Assembly (NCBI GenBank): GCA_965221185.1 | Contig: OZ244866.1 | Location: 248,001-312,000, forward strand | Source: Aldehydirespirator sp965221185 | Lineage (GTDB): Bacteria > Actinomycetota > Acidimicrobiia > Acidimicrobiales > Aldehydirespiratoraceae | Direction: 5' to 3' | DNA: 64,000 bases | In this document: in pieces, positions 41,570-51,331 of the stretch | How positions within the stretch are numbered: position 1 is the first letter of the stretch | How the letters are laid out: each line of letters opens with the position of its first letter | Made by a program: the position numbers and the translations under genes | Notes under the pieces: model-generated | Seen by the model: the letters and a program-made list of their open reading frames with translations, nothing else | The model's database searches: none | What the model was told of the DNA's origin: nothing

Positions 41570-42634
41570 CTAGCGCAGCAGGCGCTCGATCAAGCGGGCG
41601 GCGGCGCTGGCCGGGGTTCTCGTACCCTGCAGCGCCTCTAGGAGTTCTTGGGGCTCACTCTCCAGGCAGTCCGCGACGGCATCTCCAACCTGGCGGGCCA
41701 TCCGGTCCGCGACCTCTTGGCGGATCCTGGACCTGAGGCGGTCCTGAAGCCGGCCGGTCTCGGCCAGGTGGGCGCGGTGGGCCTGGATGGCTTGATGAAC
41801 CTTGAGCGCTCCGTCGCCCGTGGTGGCGGTGGTCATGATGATCTCCGGGCGCCAATGCTGGGTGGCGCCTGTGATGTGGCCCAGGTCGAGCATGTGCTCC
41901 AGGTCGCGTCGGACATCGTCGGCGCCGGGGCGGTCAGCCTTGTTGACCACCAGCACGTCGGCCACCTCCAGCAGACCGGACTTGTTGGCCTGCACCGCGT
42001 CGCCCATTCCGGGGGCGACCATCACGACCGTGGTGTCTGCGGCGCGGGTCACATCGACCTCGACCTGACCCACACCGACCGTCTCCACAACCAGCGGCGC
42101 GTAACCGCAGGCCTCGAACAGTCGCAGGGCCCCAGGAACCGCCAGCGCCAGGCCGCCAGCGTGGCCGCGTGTGGCCATCGACCGGATGAACGCCCGCCCG
42201 GCGGCGACTCCGTCCATGCGGATGCGGTCGCCGAGTATCGCACCACCTGTGAGCGGCGAGGACGGGTCCACGGCCAGAACCGCGGGCCGGCCACCCGCGT
42301 CGGCCATCTCGTTGACAACGTGCCCCACCAAGGTGGACTTGCCCGAGCCGGGAGCGCCGGTGAAGCCGATGATGGGTGCTGCGCTGTTAGTGCGGGAATC
42401 AGTAGTGCGGGAATCAGTAGTGCGGGAATCAGTAGTCCGGGCATGAACAGCGTTGGCATGAACAGCGCGGGCATGAACAGCGTTGGCATGAACAGCGCGG
42501 GCATGAACCAGTTCTGCGAGCTCCTCGGCGGGTCGGCCCCCGCGCTCGACGACGCTCAGCAGCCGGCCGAGGGCCCGCCGCTCGCCGCCGCAGGCCCGCT
42601 CAAGCAGTTCCTCGGTCCTGCTCGTTTCGCTCAC
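41570..42634 (-). CDS. MeaB/ArgK-family GTPase (acyl-CoA mutase chaperone) with a repeat insertion
   Basis: 354 residues. G3E-type GTPase that loads and protects adenosylcobalamin-dependent acyl-CoA mutases. Walker A is GAPGSGKSTL, the metal-binding segments are AVDPSSP and ETVGVGQVEVD, the base-specificity motif is NKADRPGAD, and the family signature MATRGHAGGLA is present. Between the short N-terminal helices and the G domain lies an insertion of about 40 residues built of five HARAV/HANAV and three TTDSR pentads. Known relatives go straight into the G domain. It lies 46 nt downstream of the B12-subunit gene, so it serves that mutase. Confidence 0.9.
   Translation of the reverse strand: MSETSRTEELLERACGGERRALGRLLSVVERGGRPAEELAELVHARAVHANAVHARAVHANAVHARTTDSRTTDSRTTDSRTNSAAPIIGFTGAPGSGKSTLVGHVVNEMADAGGRPAVLAVDPSSPLTGGAILGDRIRMDGVAAGRAFIRSMATRGHAGGLALAVPGALRLFEACGYAPLVVETVGVGQVEVDVTRAADTTVVMVAPGMGDAVQANKSGLLEVADVLVVNKADRPGADDVRRDLEHMLDLGHITGATQHWRPEIIMTTATTGDGALKVHQAIQAHRAHLAETGRLQDRLRSRIRQEVADRMARQVGDAVADCLESEPQELLEALQGTRTPASAAARLIERLLR
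42392..42509 (-). repeat. Coding minisatellite with 15-nt period in the GTPase gene
   Basis: Two abutting arrays of the same period: three copies of a TTDSR unit (42392-42436) and about five copies of a HARAV/HANAV unit (42437-42509). Copies within each array are nearly identical in DNA. Confidence 0.92.
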
Positions 42635-42680
42635 GGGCTCAGTCGCTGGCTTGGCTTGTTGGCGGCTTCTTGCGCGGCGG

Positions 42681-43118
42681 TCACTGCAGGGACCGGTGGA
42701 CCGCCTCGACGACGTCGCGGGCCGAGGCGCCGGGATGCAGAACCGCGCTGACTCCCATGTCTTGGAGGGTGCTCAGATCGGTCTCGGGCACGATCCCGCC
42801 GACGATCACCGGCACGTCGAGCCCCGCGTCGGCCACGGCCTGCACCATCCGGGGAGCCAGAGCCAGATGTCCCGCGTTGTGCATCGACAGGCCGATCACA
42901 TCCGCGTCCTCCTGCTCGACCGCGGCGATCACGGTCTCGGTGGTCTGGCGCAGGCCCAGGTAGACGACCTCCATGCCCCCATCGCGCAGCATGCGAGCCA
43001 CCACCTTGAGGCCCCGGTCGTGGCCGTCGAGGCCGAGCTTGGCCAGCACCACCCGGACGGGGGCGTCCCCTTGGTCATTGCTCACGAGAGGAGCCTTCTG
43101 ATCGTTTCGGATGGACAA
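42681..43118 (-). CDS. Cobalamin-binding small subunit of an acyl-CoA mutase (IcmB-like)
   Basis: 145 residues. A stand-alone B12-binding Rossmann domain: KLGLDGHDRG carries the DxHxxG motif whose His replaces the lower ligand of cobalt, then GLSMHNAGH and VIVGGIVPETDL for the nucleotide tail. The length matches IcmB (about 136 residues), not the fused subunit of methylmalonyl-CoA mutase. Between large-subunit and GTPase genes in one minus-strand operon. The first 20 residues are an extra polar tail. Confidence 0.9.
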   Translation of the reverse strand: MSIRNDQKAPLVSNDQGDAPVRVVLAKLGLDGHDRGLKVVARMLRDGGMEVVYLGLRQTTETVIAAVEQEDADVIGLSMHNAGHLALAPRMVQAVADAGLDVPVIVGGIVPETDLSTLQDMGVSAVLHPGASARDVVEAVHRSLQ

Positions 43119-43198
43119 GTCCCGTCACGCGGCGCGTCCTCGCCGGCGGCGCGTGGGCGGGGCGCTCCAATTGTCCTCATCGGTGGACGCCCTCATCG

Positions 43199-44866
<1,668 letters not shown>

Positions 44867-44951
44867 TCGAGGCTCCTGCCTAGGGTCGGCGCGGCTGTTT
44901 GGCCGGGTTGCTCTGCAGGCCGGACCGATTGTTCAGCTTGGTTCGTGCCAT

Positions 44952-44963
44952 TATTGTCGGCTC
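44952..44963 (+). promoter_or_regulatory. -10 element (leaderless type) of ppk2
   Basis: TATTGT at 44952-44957, 6 nt, ATG at 44964, in a 97-nt divergent gap with the mutase gene. Confidence 0.5.
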
Positions 44964-45800
44964 ATGGACGAACATCTAACCGTCTACGAATCTCTCGCGG
45001 ACGAGCAGACGTCCAAGAAGCGCAAGAGGATCAAGGCGAAGGACTACGAGCGGGAGCTGGCCCGCCTGCAGCAGGAGCTGGTGCGCCTGCAGCGCTGGAT
45101 CCGCCACAAGGGCCTCAAGGTGGTGGTCATCTTCGAGGGACGCGACGCGGCTGGCAAGGGCGGTGTCATCAAGCGGATCACCGAGCGGCTCAACCCGCGG
45201 GTCGTTCGGGTGGTCGCCCTAGGCACGCCCAGCGACCGCGAGAAGACCCAGTGGTGGTTCCAGCGCTACGTGGCCGAGCTGCCGGCGGCGGGGGAGATGG
45301 TCCTGTTCGACCGCAGCTGGTACAACCGGGGACTCGTCGAGCCGGTGATGGGCTTCTGCACCGACGAGGAGTACCGGGAGTTCCTGCGGTCCTGCCCCGA
45401 GTTCGAGCGGATGCTGGTGCGGTCGGGGGTCACCCTGATCAAGTACTGGTTCTCGGTGAGCGACGCCGAGCAGGAGCGCCGGTTCCAGAACCGGATCAAA
45501 GACCCGGTCCGGCGCTGGAAACTGTCGCCGGTGGACGTTCAGGGACGGTCGCGGTGGGTGGACTTCTCCAAGGCCAAGGACACCCTGTTCGCCCACACCG
45601 ACATCAAGCAGGCCCCTTGGTACGTGGTCGACGCCGACTCCAAGAAGGCGGCCCGGCTTAACTGCATCTCGCACCTGCTGTCGCTGATCCCCTACGAGAC
45701 GGTTCCCTGGGAGGACGTCGAGCTGCCCGAGCGCCAGTCCGCCGTGGGCTATGTGAGGCCGCCCATGACCGACCAGACGTTCGTGCCCGAGGTCTACTGA
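44964..45800 (+). CDS. ppk2: Polyphosphate kinase 2
   Basis: 278 residues from ATG 44964. Transfers phosphate between polyphosphate and nucleotides (class I PPK2 length; ADP or GDP as acceptor). Walker A GRDAAGKGG (about residues 61-69), Walker B FDRSWYNR, and lid residues in RRFQNRIKDPVRRWKLSPVD are all intact. N-terminal basic helix SKKRKRIKAKDYERELARLQ. The longer upstream reading frame has no family similarity. Confidence 0.94.
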   Translation: MDEHLTVYESLADEQTSKKRKRIKAKDYERELARLQQELVRLQRWIRHKGLKVVVIFEGRDAAGKGGVIKRITERLNPRVVRVVALGTPSDREKTQWWFQRYVAELPAAGEMVLFDRSWYNRGLVEPVMGFCTDEEYREFLRSCPEFERMLVRSGVTLIKYWFSVSDAEQERRFQNRIKDPVRRWKLSPVDVQGRSRWVDFSKAKDTLFAHTDIKQAPWYVVDADSKKAARLNCISHLLSLIPYETVPWEDVELPERQSAVGYVRPPMTDQTFVPEVY

Positions 45801-45899
45801 GTCGACGCCCACTGAGTCCAGGAGGCGGGCAGGAGCAACCGGTTGGCCAGGCGGTGTCCGGCTTGCGGCGAGATCCTCGCATGAGCTGCTCGTAGCTGA

Positions 45900-45916
45900 G
45901 GGGCGGTGTCCGCCCC
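45900..45916. terminator. GC-rich hairpin between convergent genes
   Basis: Perfect 7-bp stem GGGGCGG / CCGCCCC with a 3-nt loop. A second hairpin (GCGAG-ATC-CTCGC, 45868-45880) is just before it. It lies between ppk2 and the dienelactone hydrolase gene, which converge, so it could serve both strands. No U tract. The rest of this 264-nt gap holds a short direct repeat (about 45961 and 46037) and no gene. Confidence 0.5.
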
Positions 45917-46064
45917 CTGCGAGAGGAACCTCGCGGTGGTCCGGATCAGGACACGTTGACACGCCGCGGGTGTGAGGCGTGGGGCCAGGCGGTGTGCGGT
46001 GCGCGGCGGGTTCTGGGTGTGGGTGAAGGTGTCGTGCGGCGCGCCGCGGGTGTGGGGCGTGGGC

Positions 46065-46757
46065 CTAGGTGACGTTGGCGCGTAGCAGCGCCAGGGCGCG
46101 GGTCCAGGCCGTGTTCCAGGCTGCCTCGTCGTAGCTGCCGAGGGGGTTCTCCCAGTTGCCGAAGCCGTGGCCGGTGCCCTCGTAGGTGTGGAAGACGACG
46201 TCCTTGCCCATGTCGCGCAGTTGGGCGGCGAGCGCTTCGCAGGCGGCGGGAGGGAAGAAGTCGTCGTTGGCTGCCAGGTGGCCCTCCACTTTGGCGCTGA
46301 GGTTGCTCCAGTCGAGTGAGTCGTCGCCGAGGGGGGCGCCGTAGAACGGGGCCGCAGCCGACACCCGGTCGCCAGCGATGGCAGCGATGCGCAGGGTGAG
46401 CAGTCCGCCCATGCAGAAGCCGGTGACTCCCACGGTGGACGACGAGCAGGTGTCGTGGCCGAGCAGGTAGTCGATGGCGGCGGACATGTCCCGGGCGGCC
46501 CGCTCAGGCGGCAGGGTGGTCATCAGCTCGCCGGCCTTGTCCATCTCGGTATGGGTGGCCATCTCGCCCTGATACAGGTCGGGGGCCAGCGCGGTGAAGC
46601 CCTCCGCGGCGAGCAGGTCACAAACCGCCTTGATCTGGGGCACCAGCCCCCACCATTCCTGCAGCACGATCACGCCGGGGCCCGAGCCCCCATCTGCGGC
46701 CGCCACATAGCCGCGTGCCGTAGATCCGTTGGCGGCAAACTCCACCATCTCACCCAT
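46065..46757 (-). CDS. Dienelactone hydrolase family protein
   Basis: 230-residue alpha/beta hydrolase. The nucleophile elbow is GFCMGG (Cys, as in dienelactone hydrolases), the Asp is in HLAANDDFFPP and the His in EGTGHGFGN. Motif VIVLQEWWGLVPQIKAVCDLLA marks the DLH branch. SD AGGAGG lies 5 nt before the ATG. It hydrolyses a lactone or ester; the substrate is unknown. Confidence 0.92.
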   Translation of the reverse strand: MGEMVEFAANGSTARGYVAAADGGSGPGVIVLQEWWGLVPQIKAVCDLLAAEGFTALAPDLYQGEMATHTEMDKAGELMTTLPPERAARDMSAAIDYLLGHDTCSSSTVGVTGFCMGGLLTLRIAAIAGDRVSAAAPFYGAPLGDDSLDWSNLSAKVEGHLAANDDFFPPAACEALAAQLRDMGKDVVFHTYEGTGHGFGNWENPLGSYDEAAWNTAWTRALALLRANVT

Positions 46758-46822
46758 TTGCGCCTCCTGTCAGGTCCTATTCGCGTCCGCGTGTGCGTCG
46801 GCAAGCCTGCCAGATTCACCGC

Positions 46823-46930
46823 CGCAGTGCCTACGCCCGGGTTGCTCGGCGCTATGCCGTGGAGGCGGCGATCCCACACGGCCATCACAAGGCCGCAGTG
46901 TTTGCGCCCGGGTTGCTCGGCGCTATGCCC
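46823..46930. repeat. Pair of 37-nt direct repeats
   Basis: Two copies of a 37-38-nt element (46823-46860 and 46892-46929), identical over the 24-nt part ending CTCGGCGCTATGCC, separated by about 31 nt. The second copy supplies the stop codon of the protease remnant. The remaining sequence in 46758-46822 shows nothing I can name. Confidence 0.75.
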
Positions 46931-47162
46931 AGCCGGTTGCGGGTACCAGCCGCATGCTCACCGGGTCCACAGCCAGCCGCAGCCCCTCCAGGGTGTAGGC
47001 TCCAAGCAGCGGGTGGGCGGTGTCTTCCCCGAAGCCCACCAGGGTGGTCTCGGTGCGTCCATCGACGGTGGCCACGGCTCGACCGATCTGGTACTCGACG
47101 CGTCGGCCGTTGGCCAGCGACAGGCGAACCGTGTCGATCGAGTCAGCAGTGTGGTCGATCCC
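46923..47162 (-). pseudogene. Remnant of a clan AA (retroviral-type) aspartic protease, C-terminal half
   Basis: Minus-strand reading directly after the HNH stop codon gives 79 residues to a TAG at 46925. RLSLANGRRVEYQIGRAVATVDG, then TLVGFGEDTAHPLLGAYTLEGLRLAVDP and MRLVP, match the second half of small bacterial aspartic proteases. The catalytic DTG half is missing and there is no start codon. The frame is the same as that of the HNH gene, separated by a single TGA. A truncated gene is more likely than readthrough. Confidence 0.65.
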
Positions 47163-48548
47163 TCAGACGGAGGCGAACAACCGGCCGCTGCCGTTGCTGC
47201 GGATGCTGGGCGGAGACGGACCGGTCCCCGCATGCGCCTCGTCGGCAGGGCCGTCTCGATCGGTTTCTGCCAGTGCGGCGGTCGAGTCCTGGACCCTTGA
47301 GGGCGTCTCGCTCAGGCTCGCTGTTCGGCGGGGTGCGTACTCAGCGCCGGGCCCGAACTCCAGCGCCGAATCGGGGGCGTGGGCGGGGCCGTAGTTCACG
47401 CCGTCGGGGGGATGGAGGGTGCATTTGCCGGGTGGGCCGTGGATCTGCCAGCCGAAGTAGTGAATCTTGTTGTGGCAGCCCCAGCAGGCGGGCACCATGT
47501 TGTCGACGTTGGTAGGCCCGCCCTCCGATACCGGTTTGACGTGGTGGGCCTGGCACATGTCGAAGTCGGCTCCGCAGGCGAAGCAGCCGCCGTAGAGGGC
47601 TCTCAGCGCCTTGAGTTGCGTGGAGGTGGCGGTGCGCTTGCTGTGGCCCTGCCACAACAGCGCGCCCCGCGCGTCATAGACCATCCCGGTCCACTTGGCG
47701 TTGCAGGCGATCTTTTCGAGCACCGCCGCGGGCAGCCGGTCGCCGCCGGGAATCTCTGCGATGAGCTTGCCGGCGGCGTCATCGATACGCGCTACAACGC
47801 AGATGTCGGCGATGGGTTTGCCGCCACCGCCCGCACCGTTGTTGGTGGTGGTGAGGTTGTCGAGGGCGTCGGCCATGCACTGCGGGAACGAGCGCCTCTC
47901 GCCTGAGTCCTGGGAGTTCTTCTTGTCGGCGTCATACATCCGGGCGGCCTCGGCCCGCAGCCGGTTGCCAATGCGCCGTCCAGTGACCGTGTCGAACTCA
48001 CCGCGTAGATGAACCATCCCGTCGTCGCCGTCCCAGACGCGCACGCAGCGCCGGGCCCGCTGGCGCCGGTGCTCTGACTCCCCGCCATCACCCTCTCGAT
48101 CCACCGCCCAGCGGCGGGCCTCGCGTGCGAACTGCTCGGGCCGCATCGACACAGCTTTCGCCAACAACTCGGAGTCCGAGCCCACATCTGCAGCGCTCGT
48201 CCGATCAACGGCTGCCGCGAGCTGCTTGGCGTTTGTCGCAGACACCCGGCCCGCCGCCAACGCCTCGGGCACCTCCCGCAACGCCTCAGCGGTCTTGACC
48301 TGGCTGTGGGCCTCCCGCCGCGAGAACCCCGCCGAAGCGGCCAGCACCTCAGCCCCGCCGTCACCGTGACGCTCCCGGCCCGCCACCGCAGCCGCGCCAG
48401 CGACCTGGAACGCCGAGTTGGCCCCGGCAATGGCCTTGGACACTGCCAGCGCCTCAAGAATCTCCGCGCACGACACCGAGGCCTCAGTGACCAGCGCCAG
48501 CATCTCCTTGGCGGCGGTCTCGGCCCGTCGAGCGGCTTCGATCAACAT
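47163..48548 (-). CDS. HNH endonuclease with DUF222 domain (13E12-repeat-like)
   Basis: 461 residues from ATG 48548, chosen because a promoter ends 6 nt before it. The DUF222 helical domain occupies about residues 1-290 (AGFSRREAHSQVKTAEAL, ARRWAVDREGD, VHLRGEFDTVTGRRI). The HNH nuclease is at the C-terminal third: CFACGADFDMCQAHHVKPVSEGGPTNVDNMVPACWGCHNKIH, with the two CxxC zinc knuckles and the HH of the active site. This family is multi-copy in actinobacteria and often mobile; its role is unclear. The last 80 residues look unconstrained. Confidence 0.9.
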   Translation of the reverse strand: MLIEAARRAETAAKEMLALVTEASVSCAEILEALAVSKAIAGANSAFQVAGAAAVAGRERHGDGGAEVLAASAGFSRREAHSQVKTAEALREVPEALAAGRVSATNAKQLAAAVDRTSAADVGSDSELLAKAVSMRPEQFAREARRWAVDREGDGGESEHRRQRARRCVRVWDGDDGMVHLRGEFDTVTGRRIGNRLRAEAARMYDADKKNSQDSGERRSFPQCMADALDNLTTTNNGAGGGGKPIADICVVARIDDAAGKLIAEIPGGDRLPAAVLEKIACNAKWTGMVYDARGALLWQGHSKRTATSTQLKALRALYGGCFACGADFDMCQAHHVKPVSEGGPTNVDNMVPACWGCHNKIHYFGWQIHGPPGKCTLHPPDGVNYGPAHAPDSALEFGPGAEYAPRRTASLSETPSRVQDSTAALAETDRDGPADEAHAGTGPSPPSIRSNGSGRLFASV

Positions 48549-48554
48549 GAACAG

Positions 48555-48584
48555 AGTATTCCATAGGGGTGTGACATCTGTCAA
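48555..48584 (-). promoter_or_regulatory. Promoter of the HNH gene with overlapping inverted repeat
   Basis: TTGACA (48584-48579), 18-nt spacer, AATACT (48560-48555), then 6 nt to the ATG: a leaderless layout with a full -35. The inverted repeat TGACA-TC-TGTCA (48572-48583) overlaps the -35 and may be an operator. The rest of the gap up to 48819 shows no gene. Confidence 0.6.
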
Positions 48585-48819
48585 GCAGTTCCATGATTTG
48601 ACAGGAACTTTTGGAGCCTTCGCAATGGTTCTGCATTGAAGCGACCCTGCGCCCAGTAGGGCGTGCACCCCGGGCCATGTCTTGGGCGTGAATCGGGACG
48701 GAGAGAATGTGGGGATCCCAAGACAGTGCGTGGGTGACGTGCCGATTTCGAGAATCGGCCCAACGCGTCCAGTTGCTGCGGCACCCTGCAGGTGGTGCGG
48801 AGGTGCGTGGCTGGTCGTG

Positions 48820-50295
48820 TCACCGGGGTGGCAGCGGCGGTGGCTGGAAGCCTCCCCGGACCTCTGCGAGGAGTTCGGCGAACTGGATGGTTGTTTGGTC
48901 GTCGAGGTAGTCACCGATGATCTGCACGTTCACCGGCAGACCCTCCGGGGTGACTCCGATGGGTGCGCTCGTGGCGGGTAGGTAGGCGGTTGTGGCGAGT
49001 GCGATCCAGGAGAAGTGGTCGGTGTAGTGGCGTCGTTCGCCGTCGACCTGCAGTGACCTCGTGCAAATGTTGCCTTTGGTGTTGTGATACGGCGCGGCGA
49101 ACGCCACGACTGGCGTGAGGAGCACATCGACTTCGCTGAACAGCCTGCGGCACGCCCAGCGCAGTTTCGTGCGGCGCTCGTGGAGATCGAGCCAGCCCTT
49201 ATGCGAGAGCCCGGCCCCGGTCAGCGTGCCCGACCGCATGGGGTCGACGTGCCGACCCAGCCGCTCGCTCAGCTTCCAGGCAGAACCGGCCGTGCTCGCG
49301 AGATGCCGAGCCAGTGCCGGCAGTCTGTCGGAGAACATCGACATCAGGAGCGGGGTGTAGATCTCGAGGATCTCGTCGAGGGTGAAGGGGATGTCGATCT
49401 CCACGACGTTCGCCTTGGATCTGAGCGCGTCGACGGTCGCTTCGAGTTCGGCGCGTACGGCTCCCTCCAGCGGCGACCGGGGATCGTCGAACCAGCATGC
49501 GACACGCAGGTCTCTGAGGTCGCGTCCACGCGGTGGAGGCAGCTCAAGGTTCCACCCGCGCGAGCTCAGCGTGTCGGCACCGGCCATCACCTGAAGCGCA
49601 AGGCTGAGGTCCTGCGGTGAGCGCGCCATCGGGCCGGCCACCAGGAGGTCGGAAGCCGCCAGCTTCCCCGCCGGACCCAGTAGATGTCCGCGCAGCGGGA
49701 TGATGCCGTGCGACGGCTTGTGGCCGTACACGCCGCAGAAGTGCGCCGGTATGCGGATGGAGCCGGCGATGTCGCTGCCGATCTCGAGAGGGACGAGTCC
49801 TGCGGCCAACGCAGCCGCAGCGCCACCGGAGGAACCACCCACGGTTCGTTCCGGATCCCACGGGTTCCTGGTCAGGCCGTAGATGTCGTTGTAGCTCTGG
49901 AAGTCACTTGCGAACAGCGGGAGGTTGGTCTTGCCCAAAACGATGGCACCGGCTTCGGTGAGCCGCTGCACGGCCAAGGCGCTGGTGTCCGGTACGTGAT
50001 CGCGGAACTCCGGCGCTCCGCAGGTGGTGACCAGGTCGGCCGTTTCGAACGAATCCTTGACGGTGATTGGCAAACCGTGGAGCGGCCCAACCGATTCGCC
50101 GGCGGCCAGTGCTGCATCAGCGGCGATTGCCTTCGAGCGCGCCCGTTCGAAGTTGGTGGCCACCACGATGTTGAGGCGAGGATTCAGGGCCTCGATGCGT
50201 GCGATGGCTTCGTCGACGAGTTCAACGGCACTGACGTCACCACGACGCAGGGCGGACACACACTCAGTCGTGGACCAATATCGACTATCGCTCAT
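48820..50295 (-). CDS. Amidase (amidase signature family)
   Basis: 491 residues from ATG 50295 (a GTG at 50322 is in frame). Amidase-signature Ser-Ser-Lys triad: Lys in PITVKDSFET, cis-Ser in VGGSSGGAAAA, nucleophile Ser in IGSDIAGSIRIPAHF. Motif GVYGHKPSHGIIP agrees. It hydrolyses an amide bond; related enzymes range from fatty acid amide hydrolase to the GatA subunit, but the lack of gatB or gatC nearby and the sequence speak against GatA. No nearby gene names the substrate. Confidence 0.93.
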   Translation of the reverse strand: MSDSRYWSTTECVSALRRGDVSAVELVDEAIARIEALNPRLNIVVATNFERARSKAIAADAALAAGESVGPLHGLPITVKDSFETADLVTTCGAPEFRDHVPDTSALAVQRLTEAGAIVLGKTNLPLFASDFQSYNDIYGLTRNPWDPERTVGGSSGGAAAALAAGLVPLEIGSDIAGSIRIPAHFCGVYGHKPSHGIIPLRGHLLGPAGKLAASDLLVAGPMARSPQDLSLALQVMAGADTLSSRGWNLELPPPRGRDLRDLRVACWFDDPRSPLEGAVRAELEATVDALRSKANVVEIDIPFTLDEILEIYTPLLMSMFSDRLPALARHLASTAGSAWKLSERLGRHVDPMRSGTLTGAGLSHKGWLDLHERRTKLRWACRRLFSEVDVLLTPVVAFAAPYHNTKGNICTRSLQVDGERRHYTDHFSWIALATTAYLPATSAPIGVTPEGLPVNVQIIGDYLDDQTTIQFAELLAEVRGGFQPPPLPPR

Positions 50296-50516
50296 GTCTC
50301 GCCGCTCGTCGAGGCACACCACTGATCTCGTGGGGCTCCCGAATCTAGCCCGCGTCCTCGCGGCGCCTTTCCGGGTTGGAGAGGCTTGGTGATTGCTGGC
50401 GGGTTGGCCTATAGATCGTTGTCGGGATCGTCAGCGTTGTCCAGACGCACCGGTTGGTCGGTGGGATGGTCCCAGACGGAGGGAGGTGCGGTCGCCCAGA
50501 GTTCCACGCTGTAGGT

Positions 50517-51035
50517 TCAGGCGCCACCGCCTACGACTCCTAGACCGCCCTCCTCGTAGAGCAGGTAGGAGCAGGTCATTCCCGCTTCGGGGTCGGCCGG
50601 GTCGTAGCGGCGGCTCGTCTCGCACTCGGTGAGGGATTTCCACCTCGAACGGCCTCGGCGGGTCTTGAAGCGCAGATGGTCTTGCTGCTCGGGGTCGCGG
50701 GTGTACCCGCTCAGTTCGCCCTTCGCGTGGCTCACGATCACCTCGCGTGCCTCCGCCACGGTCTCGACTACCACCGGGATGTCGCCGATCAGGCAACATC
50801 CAGAGCGGCTTCCTATCGTCACCTCGAAGGCCAGACCGGCACGGTGTTTGACCCGCTTGATCGCCTCTGCCAGAGCCTGCTCCCGACTCCGGTAGTACGA
50901 CAGGGGATAGGGGTTGCCGATCGGCTCGCCGTCGAGGGTGGGAACCCATTCGAGGAAGTGGAGCTGAACCGCACCGGGCCTTGGCAGCTTCTCAACCGCC
51001 GTCACATGGCGGCCCGATTCGAAGTCCGACGACAT
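50517..51035 (-). CDS. Hypothetical protein
   Basis: 172 residues from ATG 51035; an in-frame start at 51053 is possible. Codon positions and composition look coding: LHFLEWVPTLDGEPIGNPYPLSYYRSREQALAEAIKRVKHRAG, then FEVTIGSRSGCCLIGDIPVVVETVAEAREVIVSHAKGELSG. Mixed alpha/beta, soluble, with four Cys (CC, C, C) and a Gly-rich tail. No family is recognised. It lies alone between the amidase and the divergent small operon. Confidence 0.55.
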   Translation of the reverse strand: MSSDFESGRHVTAVEKLPRPGAVQLHFLEWVPTLDGEPIGNPYPLSYYRSREQALAEAIKRVKHRAGLAFEVTIGSRSGCCLIGDIPVVVETVAEAREVIVSHAKGELSGYTRDPEQQDHLRFKTRRGRSRWKSLTECETSRRYDPADPEAGMTCSYLLYEEGGLGVVGGGA

Positions 51036-51129
51036 GCTGACGACAGTACGCACGGTGTGTGACAGTCATGATGTTGGGGTGGGCGGTCGGGGCTCGGGTT
51101 TGACCGTTCTGGGCCAGGCGCGGCTGGCT

Positions 51130-51171
51130 GCTGGTCCAATATGGGCCATAGCTGGTAACATTTGGGCCGAT
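51130..51171 (+). promoter_or_regulatory. Two 21-bp direct repeats abutting the start of a small operon
   Basis: GCTGGT-N6-TGGGCC occurs at 51130-51150 and again, head to tail, at 51151-51171. TAACAT (51156-51161) in the second copy lies 8 nt before the ATG at 51170 and may be the -10. The repeats could bind the HTH protein encoded by the operon. Confidence 0.5.
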
Positions 51172-51331
51172 GGTGCGGGTTGAGCTGGAGCGGATCGAGG
51201 CGCTGGAGCTGCTGGGAATGGTTGTCGCCCATCTCAACCACGCCGAGGCGTCGGGGGACCTGTCGCCACGAATCCCGACGCTTATGACTATCCGCGACAA
51301 GCTGGCCGCCGGCCTGCGGGAGGAGCAATGA
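51170..51331 (+). CDS. Small helical protein upstream of an HTH protein
   Basis: 53 residues (MVRVELERIEALELLGMVVAH then LNHAEASGDLSPRIPTLMTIRDKLAAGLREEQ). Mostly helical and amphipathic. Its stop overlaps the start of the next gene in an ATGA (51328-51331), so the two are likely made together. It is reminiscent of small partner proteins in regulator or toxin-antitoxin pairs, but no family is claimed. Confidence 0.65.
   Translation: MVRVELERIEALELLGMVVAHLNHAEASGDLSPRIPTLMTIRDKLAAGLREEQ

Noticed and set aside
46958..47233. 91-codon minus-strand frame in the HNH-hydrolase gap
   Set aside because: A different frame of the same stretch matches an aspartic protease; this one is Ser/Pro/Arg-rich noise.
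46923..48548. HNH-protease fusion made by stop-codon readthrough
   Set aside because: The protease half lacks its DTG site and the HNH tail before the stop looks unconstrained; a remnant explains the data more simply. No SECIS-like reason was seen for this TGA.
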